Positions 22,993 through 34,649 of a stretch of DNA of 64,000 nucleotides are shown one piece after another (the first letter of the stretch is position 1; every line of letters starts with the position of its first letter). Under the pieces are notes generated by a model. It made no database searches. It saw only the letters and a list, made by a program, of their open reading frames with translations, and was not told where the DNA came from. Made by a program: the position numbers and the translations under genes. Source of the stretch: Pisaster brevispinus (lineage: Eukaryota > Echinodermata > Asteroidea > Forcipulatida > Asteriidae); the NCBI GenBank assembly GCA_023634235.1, contig JAMKCF010000003.1:7322958-7386957 (forward strand), written 5' to 3'.

Positions 22993-23926
22993 ATTAGGTG
23001 TTCGGGCAATCGGCCCGGAACACCTCTTGTTTTTGTTCCGTTTAATTTTTTAAAATATAATTATACATGTATATGGTAGAAGACACCGCTGCAGTGATGT
23101 CAGGATGACGTCATCAGGTGTCGAGTTACATTAAATCAAAGTTTAATATTTGAAACAATCATAACTCCAAAACTACACAATGGATTTTTACAATCTATAC
23201 ATCATCTGATAGGCCTGTTCTGACTCTAAAAACGCTTTACAAAGTTTGACCTCATTTGACCCTGACTTCCGGTTCAAACCAGAATGAAAATTTCAAAAAT
23301 TCATATCTCAAGAACTATTTATCATGTCATCACAATTTTTACATAAGATTGTAGGTCCGTAAGCCAGCTCAAACTTTTGCACAGACATTGTTAAAAGCTA
23401 CCTATGTATCGACCCGCATTTACTGTGTGTAATGCAAAAAGTAATGGCGCTTGCTGTTCCGCTCCATTGATCAGACGGTTCATTGATCAGAATTTCCACG
23501 ATGCCTGATATGAGGCTTTGTTGTTGCTAAATTGTCACCACATTTGTCTGCCAACAAAGACACACTAGCTCGGTGGTCTGGTGGTAAGACATCTACTCTT
23601 GCAGTGTAAATGTCATGGGATCAAATCCCACCCGAGTAATTTGCCTGTGTTGTTCTTTTTTTTACGAAACTCGATCGCAAAAGTACCGAGTACCGAGTAT
23701 ACCGAGTTAAAGGGGTTATTAAAGTCTTGATAAAAAATAAGTTTTGAAATCGGATTGACGTCATCAGTTTTTAAATTCATCAATGTTTCTTATTTCAAAA
23801 TTGCAAATCTTTAGAGCCACCATTCAGTTTACATATACAATATTTCGTACTAAGACATGTTTACGCTAACTCGGACATGTCTACACCGAACACCTTGTTT
23901 TTGTTTCTACAAAAATTTATGTCTAC
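22993..23926 (+). mobile_element. Complete Helitron/Helentron-like non-autonomous element (about 0.93 kb)
   Basis: The 5' end is TTAGGTGTTCGGGCAATCGG then CCCGGAACACCTCTTGTTTT, a near-perfect hairpin. The 3' end is CCGAACACCTTGTTTTTG, a loop, CAAAAATTTATGTCTAC. The final ATGTCTA(G/C) and the stem-loop just before it match the other copies at 31329 and 33519. Inside are CAGGATGACGTCATCAGG, 'aatggatttttacaatcta' and TTTGACCCTGACTTCCGGTT. A SINE lies within it at 23566-23720. No protein is encoded, so it depends on an element elsewhere. Confidence 0.75.
23566..23720 (+). mobile_element. tRNA-derived SINE, short copy
   Basis: Head GCTCGGTGGTCTGGTGGTAA (A-box-like), then GGGATCAAATCCCACCCGAG (B box), then TTTGCCTGTG and 'aagtaccgagtataccgag'. 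It is the same family as 38186-38595 and 46806-47150, which share GGTGG.CTAGTGGTAAGACAT and ATTTGCCTGT. This copy is diverged after the head. Confidence 0.75.
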
Positions 23927-25354
23927 TTTCAACATAATTTCGGAAACGTAAAAAAGAAGAAAAAAAACAACAACAAAAAACTATGGAGTTGAAGCGAAAG
24001 GAAAATTCTGAACTCGAGGAAACACTACATAATCTGAAAGGAAACAAATTGATGTTAGGGAAACTCATTATTATGAAAGATACTAGATCTGATTTTGGCA
24101 ATTTGATTGAAAATGTATCTATTAATTTTACATTGCAGTTTTTAGAAGATTCTATACGAAATTAGCTTTCATTCAATGTTTAACGCGAAACAAATTAGCC
24201 AACGATAACTAATATAGTTAATTTAAATATATAAATTACTTATTGTCAGGATCCTACAATTATCTCGCCTCCATCAGCCATGTACAAGCATATTTGCATG
24301 TGACTTGTTTTTGTACATTGTCCGTTGTAAACTCAAAGATTTGTGTTTTTATGTATGTTTTAAAACGACAACATCTGAAGAAAAAAAAATCTTTTTAAGA
24401 AGCAAAACAATATTTATTTATTTATAATTATATCATGTTTTTCTTTCTGTTTTGGTCTGAATTGCCGGTGCATAAAAAATGGGAAGAATAAAACATTTAT
24501 TTTATTCGGAACTTTCATGGTAAAGTGTTTTCCACTTGAAATACGTTTCAAGTTTTGTTTTTCTAATTTTGACGTTGATTACAAACCTCCCGCAACCCTC
24601 GACCCGCGACCCTCGAACGCAAATTTGTAGAGGGGATTACATTTACATGTCAACAACTATGAAAGACCAAACACTCTCTCATGGGAGAAAATAAGTGTGA
24701 CATAATTGATGTTTAAAAACGATTGTTTGGCCTATAGTTATTAAATCATTTAAGGTGGGTTGAACTCCTCAGAACAATTTTCTGGCCACTAAATTTAGAA
24801 TATTGGAAATCTGTAAGCTGGCAGAAAGGGCTGATATTCGGTGGTATGATTATTCTTGGTTTATTGAAATCATTTAAAAATACATTTTCCATCGCAGCCA
24901 AGGGCCAAATTAGGAAAAACAAAACAACAAAGAAAAACAGTCATTGGGGTGTTTTAAGATCGAAGTTCTTTCCCAACAATATTTTAAATTATCCCAAGTT
25001 TTTGTTGGCGGCTTTATGCCGTTGGTACTGTCAGCAATGCCACGAAGGATTTTCTGTGCTTTGTGTGGGCACAAGACATCGGACCTTTTTACACAATAAT
25101 TACTTCCACTCAGTTCAATGATATTGGCAAACTAGTATCACTGAAGAATTCTCTTAAGAGGTCATTGTTTACGCATGAGCGCTCCTCGTAAGCCCTCGCT
25201 CAACATGGAAAAAGGAAACCTCCCCGAGAAAACCCGCTCCTGCTCGCAATTACTCGCAATCGCTCAGAGAAATTTGTGTTCGGTAAGGAGTTGTCCCGAG
25301 TGACACGCGTGTAACCGTTCCTCGTTTGGATAACTACCTTTAATCATCACTGTA

Positions 25355-25830
25355 TGACCCCATTTTACCTTTACTTCCGGTCGAAAGCAGAAGTTGAAGT
25401 GAAAAACACCTTATTAAGGGCTAATATGAGCTCTACAGCCAAAGTGTTTTGGAATTTGAAGATGGTCTCAATGGATTAAGTTTTCTTTAATTTATTACCA
25501 TTTAAAAATTATTGTATAATGGCGTCATAACTACGTCATCAGGGAAAATATACACGGCATCAAAAATTAATTATTTTATTATCTTCTTAATTTCTTCAAG
25601 TTTGAAATGTACAATAACTATGGTCACAACTAACACAACTGGAAAGTTTTATTTCAGTCAAGTTACCCAGGCAAAAGATAAAACGTAATGAACCCAAATT
25701 TTAGCACAGTTTTGAAGGAAGCTAAAAACAACCTTTGTCACAATTTCTTCTTTGAAATGTTCTTTCAGGTTGGTCTTTCAATGATTGTAGTGCAGTATAT
25801 ATTTCACTTATTGATTGGTAATTATTACCA
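25355..25830. mobile_element. Right part of the interrupted Helitron-like repeat
   Basis: It continues from the TA duplication with TATGACCCCATTTTACCTTT then ACTTCCGGTCG. It then matches 58840-59195 in inverted orientation ('tgtagagctcatattag', 'ataattattttattatct', 'gaaagttttatttcag'). It ends around a palindrome at 25796-25828 whose 15-base arms read CTTATTGATTGGTAA and its complement. Confidence 0.6.
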
Positions 25831-26294
25831 ATCAATAAGTACTTAAGAAGATATTCATGCATCAACTGATGCTACGTGTACACTTCCCACAAATTCAAAA
25901 ATCTCTGTCGGCCCAATAACGCAATACACAGAAATCTCAATGCGACACACACAGCAGCCCACACAGCAGCCCGTCTGTCAAATGAACCAGATATTTTAGA
26001 CCAAAGGTCACCAACATCAGTAGTTTTCTGGCTTAAACAAACAACTTTGTAGTTCATCAGGAATTAAATTGACAATCTTGGCCAGCTGCGTACTTTTTCT
26101 TCTTCTTTTTCAACTGTTAATTTATAAACTGTTTTTATTTATAAAGCTGAATTTCGATTGTCAGTAGTATCTTATGACCCATCCACCCACAATTTCGAGA
26201 ATTATTTGTTTTTTTAAACATTAACTACTCTGAATGGCCACTTATTAAATATGTACAGAACAAACAGTTTTTTTACATGATCTATATATTCAAA

Positions 26295-27135
26295 CAAAAT
26301 GTGCAATGAGCTAATACCTTGCATTTATTCAAGCTGGGATGTGTTACATCTACAATTTTGAGGTCGCATCTCGATGACTTCGTCAAGTGTCACGTGAAGT
26401 CACCTTAACCCTTTCCTTACCATTGGCGACTTTAGTCGACCAAGCTTGCACACAAAAAAGCACTCAAGCCTGAGCACAAAGGCCATTTGTAATAAAGCTG
26501 TAGTTTTGTCCATGTTCACCCTCCATACCCAAGCTTACCATCGTTGGAAAGAGAGAGATCGGATCTTTCCAATGGCGGTAAAATAAAATAAGGTTGCTAT
26601 TATGCAATCTCTTCAAATTGGAATAGGAAGATCCAAAATGCCAAACACCTACGGAGCGCCATATGGTTGTGTACAAAAAAGTGTTTGAGATTACAGATTG
26701 CACTGAGGAAAGAAAGACCAAGAACTTTGACATTTATTGGACCAATCTCAATGAGTTTTAGGTTATATGAAAGGGAATTTAATAAGGAAGAACTTTGTTA
26801 TTACTTATTTTGCTGTAAAACAATATCTTCAAGGAGATAATGGAGTTTGTAAAAATGACCTTTGAATGAAAGCTTTCTGTTGTGTAAGAATGTGTGCTTC
26901 ACGCTTGAGTGGTCAAACAATGCGGTCACCAGCGGTTGTTTATGTCCAAACAATTCGGTAACGAAAGGGTTAAAGGTGTACTTTTTGAAAATTTATATTT
27001 TCATTTTAAAAGGCGAGATCAAGCTGAAGCTGTGCATGTATTCAAGTCGGGATGTGTAACTCCAAAAATTGAAGGTCCTGTTCTAATGACGTCATCAAAT
27101 GTCAAGTGACGTCAACTTAAAGGTGAAGTTTTAAA
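26295..27135 (+). repeat. Two tandem units of a CRE-containing repeat
   Basis: The units share '.attcaag..gggatgtgt', then a word like ATGACGTCATCAAATGTCAA then GTGACGTCA, then TTAAAGGTG. The first is at 26325-26408 and is split by a MITE; the second is at 27035-27125. The second unit gives the unoccupied form of the MITE insertion site. Confidence 0.7.
26409..26969. mobile_element. piggyBac-like MITE with TTAA duplication
   Basis: 561 bp. It begins CCCTTTCCTTACCATTGGCG and ends CAATTCGGTAACGAAAGGG; these are inverted copies (CCCTTTC(C/G)TTACC). TTAA flanks both ends exactly (26405-26408 and 26970-26973), the hallmark of the piggyBac superfamily. The neighbouring tandem unit at about 27105-27125 reads through the same site uninterrupted (AACTTAAAGGTGAAG). 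No transposase; the inner ORFs are short. Confidence 0.88.
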
Positions 27136-29150
27136 AAAGAAACACACATATTTTCTTGTGAAACTTTCCTGCACACCTAGTGGTTTTTTTTTTTTTTTGG
27201 GGGGGGTATTTTCTGTCATTTCTTCACTAAGAGATACATGTACATGAATAACTGAAAGAAGTCGATATAATTTTTGGAGGGCACCAAGGCCAGTAGAAAG
27301 GGCACCAAGGCCAAAAATTTGAAAATAGAAAAGGCACGAAGGCCACTAAGTTATGAAAGTTATAAAACAAAATACAACCAACGGCGAACCACTTTGTTGA
27401 TTCATTTAACAAGTCTCTTTATTGAATAAGTGTCCAAGATAATATTCCTTAATCCGAGGAACAAAGAATGTCATGTCAATTGATCTAAATAAATATAAAT
27501 ATCAGATATAAATGAGGGAAAACACAAACTGTGACCTGCCTGCGAGTAAAGCATTTAGCCTTTTACAATATACACATAGGGTTAAGGGAGGGGACCCTCT
27601 TCTGACTCGGATGGTTGCGCTGACTAAGCTTGGGTGGTTATACGGTATTACCGAGTTGTCACGGTATTTTTTCAATACCGAAATCACCAAGAGCTGTGTA
27701 AGAAATACGAAATACCGTCCCGCAAGGTTTTCAATTTCATTACCGCGATATAAACAAAACCATGAACGCATGTGCTGTGTAGCCATTAAAAAAATAAAAT
27801 AAAAAATTATCTGTTAGGCCATAAATGAGGAAAATACAAAACCCAAGTGTCCGTCCCGAGCAGACTGTTTATTGTTTGCGGTTTTCAGCAGTTTCCTGCC
27901 CCGGCGGCACCCGGCCGTAACTCTGTAAGTTAGCGGGCGATCACAGCACAAGCAAACGCACGTTTAACGTTTTGCAATGCCATTTGGGTGAGCTAACACC
28001 TCAAGAGGGCGCTACATTTTTAGTGCGCCCGCTACCGGCAGCTTGTATAAGTTGCGACAAAGAACGTCAAAAGCAGCAATCTTCTGATAAACACCCGACA
28101 TTCCGCGACATCCTGGTTACAACCAGCGCCCGCTGTCGTTCAATTGTTCGTGTTATAGACTGGTCCCTTGTTAAAGTGGAAAGTCAGGTGTTCGGGCTAT
28201 GGTTTGTGTACAACTGTGCATACAGTGTTTGCGTCGGATGGTGTTGCGATAAGCATGAACAATAAACAAGTTGCGCCACTGCACATGTCGTACAATGACT
28301 GTTGACGTCATGGATATCAATTATAACACATCAGAAGCTACAACAAGTTATTGTTGGCCGAAAACTAAAACATGTAAAAACTTTTATTAAAGGGGCACGA
28401 CGGCCAACTTAGGAAAAGGGCACGGCAATTATGGCCGTGAAAAACTGTCACTAGTGTCAGTTATATTTGACACAAATGTGTTCCGCTAACTACGTATTAT
28501 AGCATAAATATTTCACAACCCTTCGATGAAAGGTTTTCATTCATAAGTTGTTCACTTCTAAAACAGTATGCGCACCTTCTACTTGTTACTATCTAATCTT
28601 GAAATGTTTTATCTCTTGAATTTTGTTTAATTTACCAGTTTCATCCGAGTCTGATGGCAGGATAAGAGTCTGATGCCTGGGAAGGAGTGGAACACAGAAA
28701 CTGGACATGCAGCTTTCAATATGAGCCATCTTCAGTCTTCAATGCTTCTGTTAGTTGTCTACTAAGATTGTTCCTTATTAAAATCATGCTAATGGAGAGT
28801 CCAAAATCATGCAAGGCTTTGACTTCTAATCTTCACTTGTGTGCTTCTTTGATCTGTAACTTTTCCAAGAGGTAAATTTACAGTAGTTTATTCAAAGTTC
28901 AAAATTTCACAAAGTTATTTTGCAAGGTCAAACGTTTCCAAAGGAATTGAAATAAAACTGCTGGCTGAGCCCATTTTCCATTTAAATGATTGCATTATGT
29001 TAAACATAGATAACATGACTGTGCGTAATACATGTAGGGCCTACTGTGAGACTTTCTGTTGAAATACAGACATTTTTTGAAACATTCTAAACACAAGTTA
29101 TTGTATTTTGTTTATGCATTGAAAATAATGTGCTATGATTTATATAGTAT
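27130..29150. other. Intronic stretch without identified gene
   Basis: It holds a T/G homopolymer run (27184-27207) and a direct repeat of GGGCACCAAGGCC near 27278-27315, with weaker copies near 28384-28430 (GGGGCACGACGGCC). These may be ends of an unrecognised element. A short dyad GGTATTACCG / CGGTATT lies near 27643-27680. ORFs here do not resemble proteins. Confidence 0.5.
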
Positions 29151-29152
29151 TA

Positions 29153-30002
29153 GGCCCCGTTCCCACTGGACCCCGCATTGATCGCGCAATTCGAGAAAAG
29201 GGCGATCAGACCCCGCAATTTCTCGAAAAGGGCGATCAAAGGGCGATCAAGCGTAAGTGGGAACGCGAGGGCGATCAGGATCAGACCCCGCAATTTTGAT
29301 CCACCTCGGGAGTAGGATTAAAGCGGGATCTGATCGCCCTTGTGGATTAATGGGCGATCAAAAGTCTAGTGGGAACGCAAAGGGCGATCAGACCCCGCAA
29401 TTTGAGGGCGAACATCCGGTACGGTAGGCCCGAATGGCGCGAGTGTTTATTTGAGAAAATGTTTCTTCTAGAAGTACCTGTCGACTTGTTGGTGATGGTC
29501 TTCAGTGATTGCCGTTTCGAACATGAGGGCATACATGACGAATTTTCGTCGCAGAAAAAGCAACCGTCGCTCATTTCTCCGACGTCTACAATGTCTTCGA
29601 TGTCGAGAACGAAGCTCAAAAAAAGCTGATATTCTAATACTATTCTGAAGACGTAGATGATGGCGCAACAAAATAAATGGCACAAAAAAGTCCATCATGT
29701 CGGTCAACAGTAGTCAGTATACAGTAGGGCCTACATGTACTATCATGACAAAAAAATGGCGACTGCCGCGCGCGCGTAGTAGAGGAGCCACCCAACACTG
29801 TGTGGTCGCCGTAGATACGTTGCGCCTGCGCACTGCCCACTTGGTCGACCTGCGTTGGTGAACTTTGAATCCACTTCCGTTCCCAAAAGGGAGATCAATG
29901 CGCGATCATACTCTAGTGGGAACGCGACCGCGATTCACGTCTGCGACTAATCCTTTTGCGGGGTCAGGATCTCGTAATTGTGGATCCAGTGGGAACGCGG
30001 TC
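29153..30002. mobile_element. PIF/Harbinger-like non-autonomous element with TTA duplication
   Basis: 850 bp, flanked by TTA at 29150-29152 and 30003-30005. The left end is GGCCCCGTTCCCACTGGACC and the right-end complement is GACCGCGTTCCCACTGGATC. Both sub-ends are full of GGGCGATCA(A/G) repeats (at least ten). An inner minus-strand frame (29707-29468) carries an Arg-rich run (RSRHRRHCRRRR) reminiscent of the start of Harbinger transposases. No DDE domain follows, so this is probably a deletion derivative. The three-base TTA target fits PIF/Harbinger. Confidence 0.8.
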
Positions 30003-30689
30003 TTAGTGTCAAGAAGATATTAGTTTGAGACTTGATATTAGTTTGTTTATTGTTAATACTGTTTTTCTTTTTCAGAATACAGCACATCCAGTATCGGAAT
30101 GGTTTCCAGTGAAAGATTACACACATGTTGTGTTTCTCTCCTTATTTTCTTGCCGAGTGTATGATGCACCACAGAGGTAGAAATAGTACTTGACTAAATT
30201 TTTTAATAGTCCAAATTTACGAGAGGTTTAGACTTGTATCATCACGACGCGCCTTTGTTTATACAAAACAAGTGTCTTTAACATTTCATTCTATCAAAGG
30301 TCTTAAATAAACAAACCGTTCCGTACGGAAAACAATGTCTAAAAATCAAGCCAGCCATTTATAAATACAACCGACAGCTTACACTCTGCTCGACCTATTT
30401 TAACGACATCATCATCAAGTGTACATGTAATGAGAATCCAACTTTAATTGAATTCCTGTTGAAAAATTCTAAGAATACTTAACTTAATAATGTGAATATG
30501 AATAACATAGCTTGTGTAAACTAATTGTGATTTATTAATCAATAAAGAATCAATTTTTGTTAAAAATAAGTTTGATTCAGTGAATGGCATATATGATAGT
30601 TGTACTTGTGAGTATGTTCAAGCTTCGTATCGAGATCTGTAGCCAAGATAAAAGGGAAGTCGGAAAATGTCGCTACATATAAAATGAAA

Positions 30690-31329
30690 ACATTTGACTC
30701 TCTGCCCTTTCAAATAATATGTACGATTTTATTTTTCACAAGAGGACGGCGTGTAATTTGATGACGTCACCAATGACAGACACATTGGATTGTTACAATC
30801 CATACGTTGTCTGAACGGTCTTGGTAAATTAAACACGTGCTGCATAAAATGTGAGCCGTTTGACCTTAACATCTGGTTCAAACCGGAAGTCAAAATTTAA
30901 TGTTTAAAAAAAAGCATAACTTCTGAACCACACATTGGGTTTTGACAATCTATGCATCATTGGGAAGGTGTGTAACAAGTGAAGAAACGATACACAGAAT
31001 TATACCCCATTTGACCTTGACTTCCGATTCAAACCGAAAGTTAATATTTATTATTCGAAAAAATAATAACTTCTTAACCAAACATTAGATTTTTTGCAAT
31101 ATATAAATCATCGTAATTGTCTTCACAAACGCTAAACAAAGTGTGACCCAATTTGACCTCGACTTCCAGTTTAAACCGACAGTTGAAGTATTCCATTGGA
31201 AAACAATCTAATTTCTGAACCAGACGTTGGGTTGATATGGTAAAATGTCGTCACCAGTTCATTCAATCACAATGTGACATCACTCACGAACACCTGTGTG
31301 TTTGTTGTTTACAAACACTGTATGTCTAG
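30690..31329 (+). mobile_element. Helitron/Helentron-like element, 3' part
   Basis: It holds repeat units with 'aaccggaagt', 'taacttctgaaccacacattgg' and 'tgacctcgacttcc'. The 3' terminus is CACGAACACCTGTGTGTTTG, TTGTTTACAAACACTG, TATGTCTAG at 31326-31329, a stem-loop followed by CTAG and then T. It is a near copy of 59505-60400, which lies in the opposite orientation. The 5' end was not located. Confidence 0.75.
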
Positions 31330-33519
31330 TTTTCTTCTCCATCTTCTTCTCCCGAACTCTTCTCTACAGCATAACTCAAGATTGAAACTGAATTGAACCT
31401 TGAAACTCATCAGACAATTGAACTTTAATAAAAAGACAACACACTCGGGTGTCGAATTACAAGGTTTTTAAAATTGAAAATGACCATTTTCTATTTGATG
31501 TATCTTCGTGAATTTGAAAGCTATGCAACTCATAATTGGGCATCTGATACATCAAGATTGGGGCAACATTTGAAAAGTTAACGCAAAAATCATATGACCT
31601 TTACTTCCGGTCTTAATGGAAGGTCAAAAGTCTGCCTTTGTGTTTTTTCGTTAAAAAAAAAATCAAATTTTTGTCATAACTCAAAATTGAAATTGATTTG
31701 AACCTTGAAACTCATCAGACAATTGAACCTTAATAGGAAGACGGCACAGATTTGATGATGCCATGATGACGTCATCGGGTGTCGAATTACAAGGTTTTCC
31801 AATTTTTTAAAATGACCATTTTCTATTTGCTATATTTCATTGAATTTAAAAGTTATGATGTTCAAAGTTTAGCATCTGATAGATCAAGACTGGAGCAAAT
31901 TTGAAAAGTTAACGCAAAAATCGTAGGACCTTTACTTCCGGGTCGTTACCCAAGGTCGAAGTTTACCTTCAAAATTTTTCCTTCAAAAAGTCATGTTTTG
32001 TGATTTTCTACAGCATAACTTAAGATTGAAATTGAATTGACGGTTGAAACTCAACAAACAATTGAACCTCAGTATCAAGACGACACAAACTTGGTGATGT
32101 CATGATGGCGTCATCGGGTATTGAATTACATTAAATCAAAGTTTAATATTTGTAAAAAATCATAACTCAAAAACCACACGTTGGATTTTTACAATCTACA
32201 CATCATCGGAAAGGTCGTTAAAAGTTCAACAAACACTACACACAACATGACCCCATTTGACCCTGACTTCCAGTTCAAACCGGAAGTTGAAAGTTTGAAA
32301 AATTCATATTTCAAAAACTTGAAATATTTTAACATGAATTTTTCATGAGGTTATACATGTAGATGAGATATCCTGCCGAAACCTTTGCACAGAGATTATA
32401 GCATTTTAATCTTTGCATCTGGTCAAAACCGGGCGTCAAAGCCCATGTGGTTGTTGACTTTCATTGAACGACAACGCACGATAGTGTAGGCCAACACAAA
32501 CATACGCCGACACTGTACACAGCCACGCACGTGTACAATGCACGTGTAGTTTTTATTTGACATGAACTACATGTTCTGAATTGAATACTTTACATCTTCA
32601 TGTGCGAATACATTTGGTGTCGCTTGTATTTCACTGTATTGCATACCCAAATAATAATAGTCCGTTTAATATTTGAAATATTCATAACTCCTTAACCACA
32701 CATTGCATAGTTACAATCAATACGTCGTCTGAATGGCCTTGATAATTTAAACACGCGCTACACAAAATGCGACCCGTTAGACCTTAACTTCCGGTTCAAA
32801 CCGGAAGTTGAAATTTAATATTTCAAAAAATCATAACTTCTGAACCGCACATTGGATATTTTTATAATCTATGCATCATTGGGAAGGTGTGTAACAAGAA
32901 ACGATACACAGAATGTTATGCCCTTCCAGTTCAAACCGGAAGATAAAATTAATAATTAAAAAAATTATAACACTTCAACCACTCATTGTATTTTTATCAA
33001 GTAAACGTCATCAAAAAGAGCTCCTAAGACTTAATAACCCATACACAGTGTGACCTCATTAAACACTGACTTCCGGTTCAAACCGGAAGTTAAAAGAAAA
33101 TCATAGTTTCAAAAAATCATAACTTCTAAAGCACACTTTGGTTTTTTCAATCTTTACATCATTTGCAAAGTATTTATCAACTTCAGAATTGACACACAGA
33201 ATGTGACCCAATTTGACCTTGATTTCCGGTTTAAACCGGACGATCAAATTCAATACTTGAAACAATCATAACTCCCGAATTACACATTGGATTTTTATCA
33301 ACTGCACGGCATTACAAAGGGACTTACCTAGCGCTACACAGTATGACCTCATGTGACCTAACTTTTGGCTCAAACCGGAAGTTGAAGATTTATATTGGAA
33401 CAAAAGCTAACTCCTGAACCACAAATCGGGTTGATTAAATAAAATATCATTAAATCATAATTTGATGACATCGATCACGAACACCTTGTTTTTGTAGTAA
33501 ACAAAAACTGAATGTCTAG
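31330..33519 (+). mobile_element. Helitron/Helentron-like element with internal tandem units
   Basis: The left half has three units of about 305-335 bp (starting near 31371, 31675 and 32010) marked by 'cataactcaagattgaaa' and 'gacaattgaac'. The right half has about six shorter units (about 120-150 bp), each with a CTTCCGG...CCGGAAG dyad (for example near 32790, 33070 and 33225) and 'cataact.c..aaccacacattgga'. The 3' end is CACGAACACCTTGTTTTTGT, AGTAAACAAAAACTG, AATGTCTAG at 33516-33519. The 5' end abuts the previous element's CTAG terminus. No coding capacity. Confidence 0.75.
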
Positions 33520-33960
33520 TTTTTATCAATTTAATATTTTAAATTTTTTGTATGCGTATCGGCTGAAATTTGCACGTATCAGCACGTACATTGTAATTGG
33601 CGAGTATCGGCCGGATACATGTGCATAGGGAGCTGCACCTAATTGGTGAAAAGGATGAATACTTTCTGAGTTTTGTGGCCAAAACTCAGAAATTCTTTAA
33701 TGGAGCTTTCCCGTAATGGTTTTTGTGTATGTCCATTCCTACATAAAAACAAATTAATGCACAAATTTGTCAAAAAGTACACAACATTTATACCATTTGA
33801 AAAAAGCCAAAGAAATGAACACCATTATTAGTGAATTGATGGATATGACATGCATGTGCATGGCACCATTTGTAATAGTGTACTTTTATTGACTTTTTTC
33901 AAATCACTCTTCCAAAATCTAGTGTTGGAGAATTTTCCTTTCAGCTAAAATGTATAGTAC

Positions 33961-34175
33961 CTGAACATTTCTCCTTCTCGTTTGACTGTCATGACATCTG
34001 TTGTTAACTTTTCTTTGGCGCCATCACGTCTGATATTGGATGTAGTAGAATGCTGACAAGAATCGGATATGTTCTGTTCCAAAGGTCTTAAAGAACAGCA
34101 CGCAATTTGCTGATATCCTGAACTTGAGACTCCCGAGGAAAGCTTGGGTGGGGAGTTGCACTGTTTAATAATCTC
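33961..34175 (-). CDS. GLE1: GLE1 exon 2
   Basis: 215 bp: 71 codons plus two bases. Acceptor CTTTATTTCAG adjoins 34176; donor GTACTA starts at 33960. It opens EIIKQCNSPPKLSSGVSSSG, which continues exon 1 and matches the GLE1 N-terminal motif (human ECMSLPKLSS, from memory). The remainder is Ser/Thr/Gln-rich and low in conservation, ending TVKREGEMF. The other frames contain stops. Confidence 0.88.
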
Positions 34176-34649
34176 CTGAAATAAAGCGTAAACAATGTAA
34201 TAATTACATGTTCAGTTTTAATTGGGGGCACACCCATGCTTTTGAGACTTTTTCGGAAATGACTTTTCTTTCAATTATGATCTTTGCAATGTTTCCCAAA
34301 TGATAGGATCATATATTTTGTTGTTTGTAAGTTTTCTTGAAATGAAAGTTCCTCAAACTTGGAAGGAAGACAGTACATGTGTAAATAACAATAAAAATGG
34401 GGAATGAGGCAAATGGCATTAGATAACCATCACATTTAATGGGGTTTCCCTACGTGTGCATCACTTTGCTTCAGTGAGGTCAAATGAAGACTACATGTAT
34501 ACAAATGGGATGAAGTTTTACAAAAAGTTTTATGTTCTTTATAATCACAAAGGTATTTGTTAATTAGAATTACAGTGTGTGGGCCAAATCTGTTCTGTGT
34601 GGTAATGATTACATTAGAGGCCTTCAAAAGATAGAGCTGACAATTCACA

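Larger units (their letters stand above)
19695..25352. mobile_element. 5.66-kb TIR element with TA duplication, inserted in a Helitron-like repeat
   Basis: It begins CAGTGATGATTAAAAGG then TAGTTATCC and ends with the inverted copy GGATAACTACCTTTAATCAT then CACTG. The two 25-26-bp ends differ by one base. A TA dinucleotide lies immediately outside each end (19693-19694 and 25353-25354). When the element is removed, the flanks 'gtacacaaagTA' and 'TATGACCCCATTTTACC' rejoin into the normal repeat unit seen at 23240 and 32240. The TA target suggests the Tc1/mariner superfamily. The length is inflated by nested insertions (22993-23926). Only a decayed transposase is present (22045-22560). Subterminal CGCAATCGCTC words occur at both ends. 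Confidence 0.85.
19079..33960 (-). other. GLE1 intron 2 (14.9 kb), nested transposons
   Basis: A large intron with at least six recognisable elements, several nested. Stretches without any identified content are 19990-22040 (except a TGTTCTCC / GGCCGCCC-rich segment near 20950-21060), 23930-25300, 27130-29150 and 30005-30690. A candidate extra exon at 28637-28740 was considered and not accepted. Confidence 0.7.

Noticed and set aside
23570..23642. Functional tRNA gene
   Set aside because: A and B boxes are recognisable but no cloverleaf forms and SINE body sequence follows directly.
27278..28430. GGGCACCAAGGCC direct repeats as ends of one element
   Set aside because: The copies are in the same orientation and diverged. 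No terminal structure or duplication was seen.
28637..28740. Possible extra GLE1 exon (frame reading RHQTLILPSDSDET before a GTAAAT donor)
   Set aside because: Its phases do not fit between exons 2 and 3, and exons 2 and 3 already join correctly. The acceptor choices put stops in frame.
29347..29707. Overlapping 79-112-codon ORFs inside the Harbinger-like element
   Set aside because: Only an Arg-rich run is suggestive and no transposase motif follows. Reported as part of the element, not as genes.
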